50,392 bases of DNA from Pleomorphochaeta sp. (GCA_028532815.1 JAQQAS010000016.1:1-50392); one strand, 5' to 3'; numbered from the stretch's first letter, positions 7,390 through 17,584 are shown. Numbers and translations: made by a program. The notes: generated by a model from the letters alone, not told the origin.

Positions 7390-8559
7390 ATGAATATAGC
7401 AGTAGTTGGAATTGGATATGTAGGTTTATCAAATGCAATCCTTTTAGCACAAAACAATGAAGTAATTGCATTAGATGTAGTTCAAGAAAAAGTAGATATG
7501 ATTAATAATAGAATATCTCCTATTATAGATAAAGAAATTGAAGAATACTTATCAACTAAAGAATTAAATTTAAAAGCAACTATAGATACTAATTTAGCAT
7601 TTAAAGATGCTAAATATATAATTATAGCAACACCAACAAATTATGATGAAAATAAGAATTATTTTGATACAAGTTCTGTAGAAGCAGTAATTAAAAATGT
7701 ACTATCAATTAATAAAAAAGCAATAATGATTATTAAATCAACAATCCCTGTTGGATTTACTCAAGAAATGAAAATAAAATATAATACTGAAAATATTATT
7801 TTTTCTCCTGAATTTTTAAGAGAAGGAAAAGCTTTATATGATAATCTATATCCATCTAGAATAGTAGTAGGAGAACAATCTTTAAGAGCAGAAGTTTTTG
7901 CAGCACTTTTAAAAGAAGGAGCTATTAAAGAAGATATTCCATTATTATTTACTAATTCAACAGAAGCTGAAGCTATAAAGTTGTTTGCAAATACATATTT
8001 AGCACTTAGAGTTGCTTTCTTTAATGAATTAGATTCATATGCAGAAATTAGGGGTTTGAATACCAAACAAATAATTGAAGGTGTATCTTTAGATCCTAGA
8101 ATTGGTTCTCATTATAATAATCCATCCTTTGGATATGGTGGTTATTGTTTACCTAAAGATACAAAACAGTTACTAGCAAATTATAGTGATGTGCCACAAA
8201 ATATAATGAGTGCAATAGTTGATGCTAATAGAACAAGAAAAGATCATATTTCTAATATGATTTTACAGAGAAATCCCAAAATAGTTGGTATTTATAGATT
8301 AACTATGAAAACTAATTCTGATAACTTTAGACATTCGGCTATTCAAGGTGTAATGAAGAGACTAAAAGCAAAAGGAATTGAAGTTATTGTTTATGAACCA
8401 GCATTAAAAGAAGATAACTTCTTTAATTCAAAAGTTATCGTAGATATCGAAGAATTTAAAGAAATGAGTGATGTAATTGTAGTAAATAGAATAACTGATG
8501 AAATTAAAGATGTTAGAGATAAAATATATACTAGAGATTTGTTTAATACAGATAAATAG
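7390..8559 (+). CDS. ugd: UDP-glucose 6-dehydrogenase
   Basis: This 389-residue enzyme oxidises UDP-glucose to UDP-glucuronate using two NAD+. It has a Rossmann motif [10 protein letters not shown] (7-16), an IATPTNYD segment (79-86), the substrate-side SPEFLREG (139-146), the central K197/N201 helix ([11 protein letters not shown]), and the catalytic Cys253 in [10 protein letters not shown]. It has the usual length for the short bacterial form (UDP-glucose rather than UDP-ManNAc type, by its closeness to streptococcal/Klebsiella Ugd; inferred). AAGG lies six bases before ATG. A decayed second copy lies at 12725-13331, next to the UDP-glucuronate epimerase that uses the product. Confidence 0.92.
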   Translation: MNIAVVGIGYVGLSNAILLAQNNEVIALDVVQEKVDMINNRISPIIDKEIEEYLSTKELNLKATIDTNLAFKDAKYIIIATPTNYDENKNYFDTSSVEAVIKNVLSINKKAIMIIKSTIPVGFTQEMKIKYNTENIIFSPEFLREGKALYDNLYPSRIVVGEQSLRAEVFAALLKEGAIKEDIPLLFTNSTEAEAIKLFANTYLALRVAFFNELDSYAEIRGLNTKQIIEGVSLDPRIGSHYNNPSFGYGGYCLPKDTKQLLANYSDVPQNIMSAIVDANRTRKDHISNMILQRNPKIVGIYRLTMKTNSDNFRHSAIQGVMKRLKAKGIEVIVYEPALKEDNFFNSKVIVDIEEFKEMSDVIVVNRITDEIKDVRDKIYTRDLFNTDK

Positions 8560-8902
8560 AAATGTTTAAAAGCTAATTGATTAGGGGCATATTAAAAAAT
8601 ACAGTTTAAATTGATTTAGTTATATTCAAATAAAGTTAATTATTAAGACCTATAATAATTCACACTGCTATTTCAACAGTATGAAATATTAATTATATAG
8701 GTGCTAAAAATATTCCTAATTTATTATGGAGATTTTAGTCAAATCATAAATAAAAACTAATATTTCAAGTAGGATAATTCAACTTTGATTTTTTAAATGA
8801 GTTAAAAATAATTTATTTTCAGAGAAATAAATTTAAGAAGAAGCTGTATTAGAAATTTGAAAATCAATAAGAGTTGAAATATAATTTTAAATTGGAGATA
8901 TA
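8560..8902. other. Gap of 343 bases, no intact gene
   Basis: Stops occur in all frames. A short plus-strand stretch near 8700-8736 reads IGAKNIPNLLWRF and may be a gene remnant, but it was not identified. No convincing terminator or promoter was seen. Confidence 0.35.
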
Positions 8903-9958
8903 ATGATAAAAATTAGTGTCTGTGGACATTTTGGATTTAATAAAAATCTAGTAAATGGTCAAACTATCAAAACAAAAATTGTAACAGATGAATTAAAATC
9001 CTTTTTTGGTAGTGACGCTATATCATATATTGATACTTGCGGTGGATTAAAATCTATAATTTCAATTACTTTCCAATTAATAAATAAGCTATTTACTTCT
9101 TCTGCCATAGTGGTTTTCCCATCTTATAAAGGATTACAGTTTATTATACCAGTTTTAACTTTTATGAATAAATTTATAAAAAAACCTATACATTATGTTG
9201 TTATTGGCGGCTGGTTACCTAGTTTTTTAAGTAATAAAAAGTTTTTAACCAAAATGCTCAAAAATTTAGATGGAATATACGTTGAAACTAAATGTATGAA
9301 GCAGGAGCTTGAAAAAAATGGTTTTAAAAATGTACTTGTAATGCCTAATTGTAAGCCTTTAAGAATTGTAGAAAAAGAAGTACTTACAAAAAAACGTAAT
9401 CATAAAATAAAGTTATGTACATTTTCACGAGTTATGAAAGAAAAAGGAATAGAAGATGCTATTGAGGCCACAATTTTAGCAAATAATGAATTAAATCAAA
9501 ATGTATTTGAACTAGATATTTATGGCCAAGTAGAAAAAAATCAAGAGGTTTGGTTTAAATCTTTAATTTCAGAAGTACCCAATTATATATCTTATAAAGG
9601 AATTGTTGATTATAGCAATACTATTAATACTTTAAAGCAGTATGACATGCTATTGTTTCCTACATTTTATAAAGGAGAAGGCTTTGCTGGAACTTTAATT
9701 GATGCTATGGCTGCTGGGTTACCTGTAATTGCTACTGATTGGAAATACAATTCAGATATAGTTTTAGAAAATCAAATTGGGCTATTGACTCCAATAAATG
9801 ATGTTAAAGAATTAAAGAACAACATTATTAAATTATACAATAATGAGGAAGAATGGTTTCAGTATAGAGAAAATTCTATAACTAACTCACAAAAGTATTT
9901 ACCAAAAAATGCTGTATCAATTTTAATAAATAATATTTTACAAACTGACAGTCAATAA
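8903..9958 (+). CDS. Glycosyltransferase family 4
   Basis: This 351-residue GT-B protein has a C-terminal Glycos_transf_1 domain: KLCTFSRVMKEKGIEDAIEA around 170-190, and the donor-binding GEGFAGTLIDAMAAGLPVIATD around 255-276, whose first Glu corresponds to the EX7E motif. The N-terminal acceptor half carries the GHFGFNKNLVNGQTIKT glycine-rich loop, found in polysaccharide GTs that start with an NGQ-type motif. GGAG lies six bases before ATG. It is separated by gene-free gaps from both neighbours, so it may be an imported cassette. Donor sugar unknown. Confidence 0.85.
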   Translation: MIKISVCGHFGFNKNLVNGQTIKTKIVTDELKSFFGSDAISYIDTCGGLKSIISITFQLINKLFTSSAIVVFPSYKGLQFIIPVLTFMNKFIKKPIHYVVIGGWLPSFLSNKKFLTKMLKNLDGIYVETKCMKQELEKNGFKNVLVMPNCKPLRIVEKEVLTKKRNHKIKLCTFSRVMKEKGIEDAIEATILANNELNQNVFELDIYGQVEKNQEVWFKSLISEVPNYISYKGIVDYSNTINTLKQYDMLLFPTFYKGEGFAGTLIDAMAAGLPVIATDWKYNSDIVLENQIGLLTPINDVKELKNNIIKLYNNEEEWFQYRENSITNSQKYLPKNAVSILINNILQTDSQ

Positions 9959-10040
9959 TACATTAATTGAGGGTATAATAAATTATTTTAGAATTTTAAA
10001 TACTACAATTAATAATTACAAAATAGGATAGAGGTTATAA

Positions 10041-11231
10041 GTGCGAATTGGGTTATATATAAATGATCTTAAAGCTGGAGGAGCTGAAAGGGTAGTTAGT
10101 CGGTTGTCTTTTATTTTATCGACTACTAACCATACAGTTTATTTTATAGTGTCAGATGGGACTGTCCTATCATATCCTTATGATGGAAACTTAATAGATT
10201 TAAAGGTTCCAGCAACTAAGGGGATTAATAAATTTTTAACCATATTAAAAAGAACTAATGAATTAAAAAAAATAAAGAAAGAAAAAGAATTAGATGTGGT
10301 AATAAGTTTTTTAGATGGAGCAAATTTAGTTAATATTCTCTCACATCATGAGCCTTGCAAAAATATTGTTTCAATTAGGAATTTCCAACAAGAAGAATAC
10401 AAGTATAAAAAACATGGTTCATTTAGTAATCTTGTTTCAAATTATATTTATAAAAAAGCAGATTATGTTATTTGTTGTTCTAAATTAATATGTGAAGAAA
10501 CTAAAAAACAATTTTCAATTAGTGATAAAAAGGTAGATGTATTATATAATCCATATAATTGTGAACAAATAAAACAAGATTCTCTCAAACAAGATTTTAA
10601 AGAATATAAAGATTTTTCTGATCAACATGATTTAACTTTAGTAACTACTGGTAGATTAACTTACCAAAAAGGTTATTGGCATTTAGTAAAAATAATTTCA
10701 CAATTAAGAAATAGTGGGGTAAATGTTGGTTGTCTGATAATTGGCGAAGGTACATATAAATCTAATATCCAACAATTAATTACCGAATTTAAACTTTTTA
10801 ATCATATTAAATTATGTGGATATCAAAAGAATCCGTACGCAATAGAAAAATATGCTGATGCATATATACTGACATCTCTTTTCGAAGGATTTCCTAATTC
10901 GATGGTAGAAGCAATGTGTTTGGGATTGCCAATAATTTCTGCAGATTGTAAAAGTGGACCTAGAGAAATATTAGCACCAAATAAGTCCTTATATAGTAAG
11001 TTAGATTCTGTTTATCAAGAATATGGGATTTTAATGCCCGAATTAGAAAATATGATTAATTGGTCAACTGAGATTTCTGTCGTTGAGAGGGAATGGATAA
11101 ATATAATTAAATCCTTGGATAAAAATATGTTGCAAGAATATTCTATAAAAGGGTTACAAAGAGTAAATGATTTTTCTTACGATTCTATCAAAAATACATT
11201 GGGAAAATATCTTCAAAGGTATACATTGTAA
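10041..11231 (+). CDS. Glycosyltransferase family 4
   Basis: This 396-residue retaining GT-B enzyme opens with LKAGGAERVVSRL, the glycine-rich loop of capsule GT4 enzymes. It continues with TTGRLTYQKGYWHLVK at about 205-220 and ends with the donor-site EGFPNSMVEAMCLGLPIISAD (about 285-305) and SGPREIL. Translation starts at GTG 10041, preceded by AGAGG at the right distance; no in-frame ATG is better placed. It is probably a repeat-unit glycosyltransferase on the inner face of the membrane. Linkage and donor cannot be told. Confidence 0.87.
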   Translation: MRIGLYINDLKAGGAERVVSRLSFILSTTNHTVYFIVSDGTVLSYPYDGNLIDLKVPATKGINKFLTILKRTNELKKIKKEKELDVVISFLDGANLVNILSHHEPCKNIVSIRNFQQEEYKYKKHGSFSNLVSNYIYKKADYVICCSKLICEETKKQFSISDKKVDVLYNPYNCEQIKQDSLKQDFKEYKDFSDQHDLTLVTTGRLTYQKGYWHLVKIISQLRNSGVNVGCLIIGEGTYKSNIQQLITEFKLFNHIKLCGYQKNPYAIEKYADAYILTSLFEGFPNSMVEAMCLGLPIISADCKSGPREILAPNKSLYSKLDSVYQEYGILMPELENMINWSTEISVVEREWINIIKSLDKNMLQEYSIKGLQRVNDFSYDSIKNTLGKYLQRYTL

Positions 11232-11724
11232 GATAACTTAGTTTACTAGAGGTATATGTTTTCTAATAAACTATATTGAATAACCAATGTAAAATATTTA
11301 ATCCCCAAAGGATTTATGATTTGATTTGTAAATGTAAGATTTGATTTATTATATAATTTACCGGTATTTGTTTATACTCTTATTTTCCTTAAGACAATTC
11401 AAAAAAAAATACAATCGATTTATGTATAATATTTATATAAATTATTGTATTCTTTTTTTTGGATTTTTTTTTGTAAATTAAATTTTATTGTTTTAATGCT
11501 TAACATATACCGTCTAGAATTTAGATATTTATCATAAGAAAAGTAAATCTACAATAGTTAATTATAGCTAGATAGATTTATTAATAATTTAAAGATTATG
11601 ATAGCTTTTAAGCTTCAAACCATTCTGCACAAAAACAATGATGTATCTAGCATTTATTGTTGCAGAATAAAAAAGAATAAAACAGTATAAATTGTAATAT
11701 TTTCTTTATTGAGGAGAATTAGAT
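11232..11724. other. Gap of 493 bases between glycosyltransferase and epimerase genes
   Basis: No open frame of useful length. The gap contains a terminator-like hairpin at 11408-11451 and an imperfect hairpin at 11622-11668 (ATTCTGCA, bulge, ACAAT paired with ATTGTTGCAGAAT). It probably separates two transcription units, but no strong promoter could be named. Confidence 0.45.
11401..11460. terminator. Bidirectional terminator-like inverted repeat
   Basis: AATACAAT (11408-11415) pairs with ATTGTATT (11444-11451). The stem is flanked by an A9 run on the left and a CT8 run on the right, so a T run follows the stem on either strand. The loop is 28 bases and AT-rich. Confidence 0.55.
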
Positions 11725-12717
11725 TTGAAAAGAGTGTTAATTACAGGCGTTTCAGGATTTATTGGAAATAATTTAGCAAAATCCTTAATTAAAGATGCTG
11801 AAATAATAGGAGTCGATAATATAAATTCTTATTATGATATAAACTTAAAAAAAGAAAGGTTAAACGATTTAGATAAGTATAATAATTTTATTTTCAGAAA
11901 AGGTGATTTAGCTGATAAAGAATTTATTGATTCAATATTTGAAGAGTATAAACCTAATATTGTAATAAATTTAGCAGCACAAGCAGGAGTTAGGTATTCA
12001 ATAGACAATCCTCAAGCTTATATTGATTCAAATATTATTGGTTTCTTTAATATATTAGAAGCTTGTAGAAAATACCCTGTTGAACATTTAGTCTATGCAT
12101 CATCATCTTCAGTTTATGGATCCAATAAAAAAGTCCCATATTCAACAGAAGATAAAGTAGATAATCCTGTTTCATTATATGCAGCAACCAAAAAATCCAA
12201 TGAATTAATGGCTCATGCTTATTCTAAACTTTATGATATCCCTACAACAGGATTAAGATTTTTTACGGTATATGGCCCAGCTGGTAGACCTGATATGGCT
12301 TACTTTAAATTTACAAATAAAATGGTAAAAGGTGAAAAGATACAGATATATAATCATGGTGATATGTATAGAGACTTTACATATATAGATGATATTGTAG
12401 ATGGTGTTTCAAAAGTAATGGTATCACCTCCTAAACCTAATGAAGATGGTGTAAAATATAAAATATATAATATAGGTAATAATAAACCTGAAAGTTTAAT
12501 GGATTTTGTTCATATTCTAGAAGAAAAATTATTAAAATATGAAGTAATCCAAAAAAGAGTTGAAAAAGAATTATTACCTATGCAACCAGGGGATGTTTAT
12601 CAAACCTATGCTGATATTTCTAATATACAGAGAGATTTTGGTTTTTCTCCTAAAATTAGTTTAGAAGAAGGTTTAGATAAATTTGCTAAATGGTATAAAG
12701 AATATTATATGGAGTAA
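11725..12717 (+). CDS. UDP-glucuronate 4-epimerase (NAD-dependent)
   Basis: This 330-residue extended SDR enzyme has the NAD motif GVSGFIG (8-14), the LAAQAGVRYS segment (83-92) characteristic of glucuronate 4-epimerases, active-site Ser127-129 region ASSSSVYG, and the Tyr152/Lys156 pair in YAATKKS. The FFTVYGPAGRPDMA and RDFTYIDDIV motifs also match that subgroup rather than galactose epimerase. It would interconvert UDP-GlcA and UDP-GalA, using the product of Ugd. Start is TTG 11725 with GAGGAG upstream at good spacing. The decayed Ugd copy begins seven bases after its stop, so the two once formed an operon pair. Confidence 0.9.
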   Translation: MKRVLITGVSGFIGNNLAKSLIKDAEIIGVDNINSYYDINLKKERLNDLDKYNNFIFRKGDLADKEFIDSIFEEYKPNIVINLAAQAGVRYSIDNPQAYIDSNIIGFFNILEACRKYPVEHLVYASSSSVYGSNKKVPYSTEDKVDNPVSLYAATKKSNELMAHAYSKLYDIPTTGLRFFTVYGPAGRPDMAYFKFTNKMVKGEKIQIYNHGDMYRDFTYIDDIVDGVSKVMVSPPKPNEDGVKYKIYNIGNNKPESLMDFVHILEEKLLKYEVIQKRVEKELLPMQPGDVYQTYADISNIQRDFGFSPKISLEEGLDKFAKWYKEYYME

Positions 12718-12724
12718 GTGATTT

Positions 12725-13331
12725 ATGAAAATAGTAATTGCTGGAATTGGATATGTAAGTTTATCAAATGCAATTCTTTTAGCGTTATATATGGTTATAA
12801 AAAGAACTTAACTGAGTAAGATTTCAAATAAATCCAAACTTAGATAAATAAAAGACTAAATATCAAAAGAGAATACAAATATCAAAAAAACTATCTAAAC
12901 ATTTTACAATTGACGTAAAAAGAAAGCTGTTAGTAAACACATATCTAGTCCTTATTGTTGTTTATTCTAAAAAATAGATTCATATGCTAAAAACAAAAGT
13001 TTAGATAGTAGACAATAAATTCTTATCTATTTGAAATGATCTAATTTGAATAATCCATATCTTAATCATGTAGGATCTTGTTAATTTAAAAATGCTCATC
13101 AATTACAAAAAATAAAGACTGAAATATTGTAGATTTAAATTGAACAAGAAAATGCATATGGTTAAAATATTTATAAGTAGAACTCAAAAAAAGTTAGTAT
13201 ACCTAAATCAATTTATTGAAATTAATTCCGATATCCTTATATATTCTACAATTCAAGGTGGAATTAAAGATTAAAAAAATGGAAATAATGTAGTAGTTTA
13301 GTATCAACTTTAAAAGTGAAATTATATCTTA
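12725..13331 (+). pseudogene. Decayed second UDP-glucose 6-dehydrogenase
   Basis: The region opens with ATG and 17 codons, [19 protein letters not shown], almost the same as the start of the intact enzyme at 7390. Afterwards it breaks into frames that still line up in order with that enzyme: NTYLVLIVVYS and IDSYAKNKSLDSRQ near 12935-13015 (intact: [19 protein letters not shown]), NNPYLNHVGSC near 13050 (intact: [11 protein letters not shown]), and STIQGGIKD near 13245 (intact: SAIQGVMKR). Many stops and indels show it is old. It is clearly non-functional. Confidence 0.85.
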
Positions 13332-13398
13332 GAAAGTTGAAAACTAAAAATGTGATTATTTTAGAAGATGCTAATATAATATTGGTTGGAGGAAAATT

Positions 13399-14307
13399 AT
13401 GATAATAAAATTAAAGAAGGGATTAAAGAATCCAAGTCTATTTTTATTATATTTTCTTAATTTTAAAATATGTAGAATTCTTCCTGATAAAACATTCTTA
13501 AAAATAAAATATAAATTGCTGATGAATGTAAAATTAGATTTGACTAATCCAACGACATTTAATGAAAAATTACAGTGGCTAAAGATAAATGATAGAAATC
13601 CCAAATATCCAAGTCTGGTTGATAAGTATGAAGTTAGGAACTATATAAAAAAAACAATAGGAGAAGAATACCTTATCCCTTTATTAGGAGTTTGGGATAA
13701 CTATGATGATATTGATTTTGAATCTCTCCCAAACCAGTTTGTATTAAAACCTACTCATACATCAGGAGATGTTTTTATCTGCAAAAATAAGTCAACCATC
13801 AATTTCATATCATTAAGGAAAGAAGTTAAAAAATGGCTGAAACAAAAATACTTCTGGAAACATAGAGAATGGCCATACAAGTTTATAAAGCCAAAGATTA
13901 TTTGTGAAGAGCTTATGGTAGATGATTCTGGTTCAGATTTAAAAGACTATAAATTAATGTGTTTTAATGGTGAGGTTAAGATTATTCAAGTAATTAGTGG
14001 TAGAACTAAAAAAGGGTATTATATTGATCATTTCGATACCAATTGGAATAAATTAAATATTGAACGGAAAAATAAAATTAGAAACCCTAAAGAAATTACT
14101 AAACCTTCAAATTTAAAAGATATGATTTTGATAGCAAATCGATTAAGTAGAGGCCTTTCTTTTTGTAGAATTGATTTATATTTGACACAGAAACACATTT
14201 TTTTTGGAGAAATTACTTTTTATCCTATGAGTGGTTTTTTGGACTTTAAAAATAAACAAACAGATATAGAATTAGGTAATATGTTGAAATTGCTTATTCC
14301 CCAATGA
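13399..14307 (+). CDS. TupA-like ATP-grasp amidoligase
   Basis: This 302-residue protein matches the TupA-like ATP-grasp family (named after teichuronopeptide synthesis). Features include TFNEKLQWLKINDRNP (52-67), the DKYEVRNYI helix, FVLKPTHTSGDVFICKN (115-131, the ATP-grasp Lys and glycine loop), IICEELM (around 170) and the C-terminal CRIDLYL...FFGEITFYPMSGF, where the metal-binding Asp and Glu lie. ATP-grasp ligases form amide bonds via acyl phosphates. In this position it may attach an amino acid or peptide to the uronic acids made by the Ugd and epimerase genes; that target is inference. GGAGG lies six bases before ATG. It stands between a pseudogene and a gene-free gap. Confidence 0.85.
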   Translation: MIIKLKKGLKNPSLFLLYFLNFKICRILPDKTFLKIKYKLLMNVKLDLTNPTTFNEKLQWLKINDRNPKYPSLVDKYEVRNYIKKTIGEEYLIPLLGVWDNYDDIDFESLPNQFVLKPTHTSGDVFICKNKSTINFISLRKEVKKWLKQKYFWKHREWPYKFIKPKIICEELMVDDSGSDLKDYKLMCFNGEVKIIQVISGRTKKGYYIDHFDTNWNKLNIERKNKIRNPKEITKPSNLKDMILIANRLSRGLSFCRIDLYLTQKHIFFGEITFYPMSGFLDFKNKQTDIELGNMLKLLIPQ

Positions 14308-15025
14308 AAAGTTATTTAGATAGATAAATATAAAAGAACTTTTAAATATGATTATTTTCCCTTATTCCCTAAAACCCTACTATAAAGTAGAAATAGAAAA
14401 TATCCAGGAATTGGTAGAATTCAATAGTTTGACTTATAAAACGCGCTTTTTGATCGTTTTAATTAAATTTTGGAAGGCTTTTATAATCTAATTTCTATCA
14501 ATAATATAAAGAATGTTGAAATAGTTTATTATTCTTTACATATCTTGATAAAATAACTTATTGAGAGCTAAAGGAATACAAGCAACTATCAATATACTAG
14601 AAAAGTGTGGCCTCACTCATGTTTGAAATAGTGCTATTTTAAACATGTTACAAATCCTTACATGCTAGAAAGCATATAAAAAACATGGTATATATTCTTG
14701 TGCTAAAAATGAATTTTCAGTAGTAAATATACTTTTTGTAGATTTATTTATTCTTTTTGCAAGTTAAAACTTTATTAATATATCATCGAATGAATTTAAT
14801 ATGGTATTACCTTTATTTTATGGTAATAAAGTACTTTGTAAATATCCTTTGTTTTAGCTTTTAAGGATTATATAGTCAATTCTATATTAGAAGGAAAATA
14901 GAAGAGAATGAGATTATCTTTGGAAAACATATATATAATTGAGTAAAAAATCAAAAACATATATTATCGTTTTTGTAACTTTTTAGAGAGAAGATATTAA
15001 ATTAAAATCTCAGGATGATTAAATT
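14308..15025. other. Gap of 718 bases, probable gene remnants
   Basis: No intact frame exists. Short coding-like pieces on the plus strand, for example LRAKGIQATINILEKCGLTHV near 14560-14625 and SSNEFNMVLPLFYGNKVLCKYPLF near 14785-14855, suggest one or two dead polysaccharide genes. They are too broken to classify. A 30-base near-perfect palindrome lies at 14618-14647. Confidence 0.45.
14618..14647. repeat. 30-base near-perfect palindrome
   Basis: CATGTTTGAAATAG (14618-14631) and CTATTTTAAACATG (14634-14647) are complementary except for one G-T position, with only two bases between. The sequence can form a hairpin or cruciform; function unknown. Confidence 0.6.
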
Positions 15026-16060
15026 ATGAATTTAAATATAAAAAAAAATACAACAGTGCTTAGTGAAAACGAGATTAAAAAAAACTGGATTAGTGATCAA
15101 GTTTTGGTTAGTATATGTTGTATAGCATATAACCATGAATTGTATATAAAAAATGCTCTAGATGGTTTTTTAAATCAAAAAACTAATTTCCCTTTTGAAA
15201 TACTTATTCATGATGATGCTTCAACAGATAAAACTGCAAATATTATTTCGGAGTATCAAAAAAAATATCCTTCAATTGTTAAACCTATATTACAAAAAAT
15301 AAATCAACATTCTAAAGGCATTTCAATTTTAAGGACATTTAACTTCCCAAGAGCAAAAGGTGAATTTATTGCCCTTTGTGAAGGTGATGATTATTGGATA
15401 GATCCAAATAAATTACAAAAACAGATTGATGCTCTTAAGCGTTACCCTAAATGTTCTATATGCTTTCATTCTGCGTTTGCTCTTAATCGAGAAGGGAAAA
15501 AGTATCCCATAAATGTAATTGATAAAAACGAAACTTTATTAGATTTTAAAGATGTTATCTTTAATGGTGGAGGAGGAATGCCAACAGCATCTATAGTATT
15601 TAGAACATCTATTATAGAAACTATTAATAAATTCTATTCAATAGCAAAGCCTTGTGGTGTAGGTGACTCAGTCTATCAAATAATTTCCTCGGAGGTTGGA
15701 GGTGCCCTATATTTACCATTTCAGGGATCTATATATAGAAAGGATGCTATTGGTAGTTGGAGTGAAAAAATGAACAAAGACAAAGCGTTCGCCATTAAAA
15801 CACGAGTAGGCGTTATTGATTTATATATTGCATTAAATAATTTTTATGATAAAAAATATGACAGCTATTTTCATACAAAAATTGGTAGAATTTGTCTTAA
15901 ATTTATAACAGATTCTTATATACATCCGAAATTTAATAAGTCATTGTATGAAAAATACAAAGAGTATTTAAATGACTACTCTCTTTTATATATAAAAATC
16001 CTCTATTATTTAAGAACTATTAAAAAAAATATTAGAAGACTTATTTATTTAATGCGTTAA
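15026..16060 (+). CDS. Glycosyltransferase family 2
   Basis: This 344-residue GT-A enzyme has VSICCIAYNHELYIKNAL (28-45), IHDDASTDKT (61-70) and the metal-binding CEGDDYWIDPNKLQKQ (118-133). That last motif is typical of a GT2 branch common in O-antigen and capsule loci. A basic C-terminal region (YLRTIKKNIRRLIYLM) may sit on the membrane. AGGA lies about ten bases before ATG. The flippase gene follows after 69 bases. It probably adds one sugar of the repeat; donor unknown. Confidence 0.87.
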   Translation: MNLNIKKNTTVLSENEIKKNWISDQVLVSICCIAYNHELYIKNALDGFLNQKTNFPFEILIHDDASTDKTANIISEYQKKYPSIVKPILQKINQHSKGISILRTFNFPRAKGEFIALCEGDDYWIDPNKLQKQIDALKRYPKCSICFHSAFALNREGKKYPINVIDKNETLLDFKDVIFNGGGGMPTASIVFRTSIIETINKFYSIAKPCGVGDSVYQIISSEVGGALYLPFQGSIYRKDAIGSWSEKMNKDKAFAIKTRVGVIDLYIALNNFYDKKYDSYFHTKIGRICLKFITDSYIHPKFNKSLYEKYKEYLNDYSLLYIKILYYLRTIKKNIRRLIYLMR

Positions 16061-16129
16061 AATTTGATATATTGAATAATACTCGTATTATCGAGAAAAG
16101 AAAAGTTTCATTTAAAATAAAAGGACAAT

Positions 16130-17584
16130 ATGGCATCAAAAATTAATAAAATAACCATCTTTTCTTCCTTGTTTTGGAAATTGTTAGAACGAGGTGGAGT
16201 TCAAGGTATACAATTTATTTTACAAATCATCTTAGCAAGATTGCTTTTACCTAGTGATTATGGATTAGTAGCTTTAGTTACAATTTTTATTAATTTAGCA
16301 AGAGTTTTTGTTCAAAGAGGGTTTAATACAGCCCTTATCCAGAAAAAAGAAGTTGAAGAAGTTGATTATTCTTCAGTATTTTATATTAGTTTATTTGTTT
16401 CTCTAATATTATATTTAATATTATTTTTTACTTCACCTTTGATTGCTTCTTTTTATAAAGAGCCCCAACTAACAAAGGTTTTACGAGTATTATCAATTAC
16501 TTTGTTTTTCGGTGCCTTTAATTCAATACAAAATGCTATTATTGCTCGAAATCTTAAATTTAAAAAATTGTTTTTTAGTAGTTTAGGAGCTATTGTTATA
16601 TCAGGTTTGTTAGGAATTCTTGTTGCTTATAAAGGTTTTGGAGTTTGGGCATTAGTTGTACAACAACTTACAAATCAATTTCTAGTAATAATAATTTTAT
16701 GGTTTACTGTAAAATGGCGACCTAAATTAATTTTTTCTATTACGAGAGTTAAAGTCCTTTTTTCTTTTGGTTGGAAGTTGCTAGTATCCTCCTTAATAGA
16801 TACACTCTATAATAACTTAAAAAGTCTAATTATTGGAAAAATATATACATCTGATATGCTAGGGTATTTTAATCGAGGAAAGCAATTTCCACAATTGATT
16901 GTTACTAATATTAATGGATCTATACAATCTGTAATTTTACCTGTTTTATCTGCTGAGCAAGAAAATGTTGTAAGAGTTAAAGATATGGTTAGACGGGCTA
17001 TAGTAACAAGTTCCTTTATAATATTCCCATCTATGATTGGTTTAGCTGTAATAGCAAAACCGTTAGTGTTAGTCCTCCTAACCGAAAAATGGTTACCTAG
17101 TGTGCCTTTCCTTCAAATCTTTTGCATAACTTATTCTTTATGGCCAATACATACTGCTAATTTGCAAGCAATAAATGCTTTAGGAAGGAGTGATATTTTT
17201 TTAAAACTTGAAATAATTAAAAAAATTGTAGGATTAATTATATTAGGAATTTCTATAAGATGGGGAGTTTATGCTATTGCTTTAGGTGGAATTTTAAGTG
17301 GAATTCTTTCAATGGTGATAAATGCTTATCCCAATAAACGCCTATTAAATTATAGTTTTAGAGAACAATTAATTGATATCATACCTTCATTAATAATATC
17401 TATTTTAATGGGAGGTGTTATTTACTGCGTTAATTTATTTAATTTAATACCTATTATAATGTTAATTATTCAAATACCTTTGGGTGCTATAATATATATC
17501 GCACTAGCAAAATTATTTAAGCTTGAATGTTATCAATATTTAATTAATACAATTAAAGTTTTGGTAAAAAATAAAACAAATTAA
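16130..17584 (+). CDS. Polysaccharide repeat-unit flippase (Wzx/MOP family, WzxC-like)
   Basis: This 484-residue polytopic protein has about 12-14 hydrophobic helices along its whole length. The opening SSLFWKLLERGGVQGIQFILQIILARLLLPSDYGL is characteristic of the polysaccharide transporter (PST) group related to colanic-acid exporter WzxC. It would flip undecaprenyl-linked oligosaccharide across the inner membrane. AAAGGA lies four bases before ATG. Its presence implies a Wzy-type pathway, yet no polymerase gene is recognisable in the cluster. Confidence 0.88.
   Translation: MASKINKITIFSSLFWKLLERGGVQGIQFILQIILARLLLPSDYGLVALVTIFINLARVFVQRGFNTALIQKKEVEEVDYSSVFYISLFVSLILYLILFFTSPLIASFYKEPQLTKVLRVLSITLFFGAFNSIQNAIIARNLKFKKLFFSSLGAIVISGLLGILVAYKGFGVWALVVQQLTNQFLVIIILWFTVKWRPKLIFSITRVKVLFSFGWKLLVSSLIDTLYNNLKSLIIGKIYTSDMLGYFNRGKQFPQLIVTNINGSIQSVILPVLSAEQENVVRVKDMVRRAIVTSSFIIFPSMIGLAVIAKPLVLVLLTEKWLPSVPFLQIFCITYSLWPIHTANLQAINALGRSDIFLKLEIIKKIVGLIILGISIRWGVYAIALGGILSGILSMVINAYPNKRLLNYSFREQLIDIIPSLIISILMGGVIYCVNLFNLIPIIMLIIQIPLGAIIYIALAKLFKLECYQYLINTIKVLVKNKTN

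Noticed and set aside
13371-13604. Minus-strand 77-codon frame over the start of the TupA-like gene
   Set aside because: Overlaps a well-supported plus-strand gene and has the Phe/Ile-rich look of an antisense frame.
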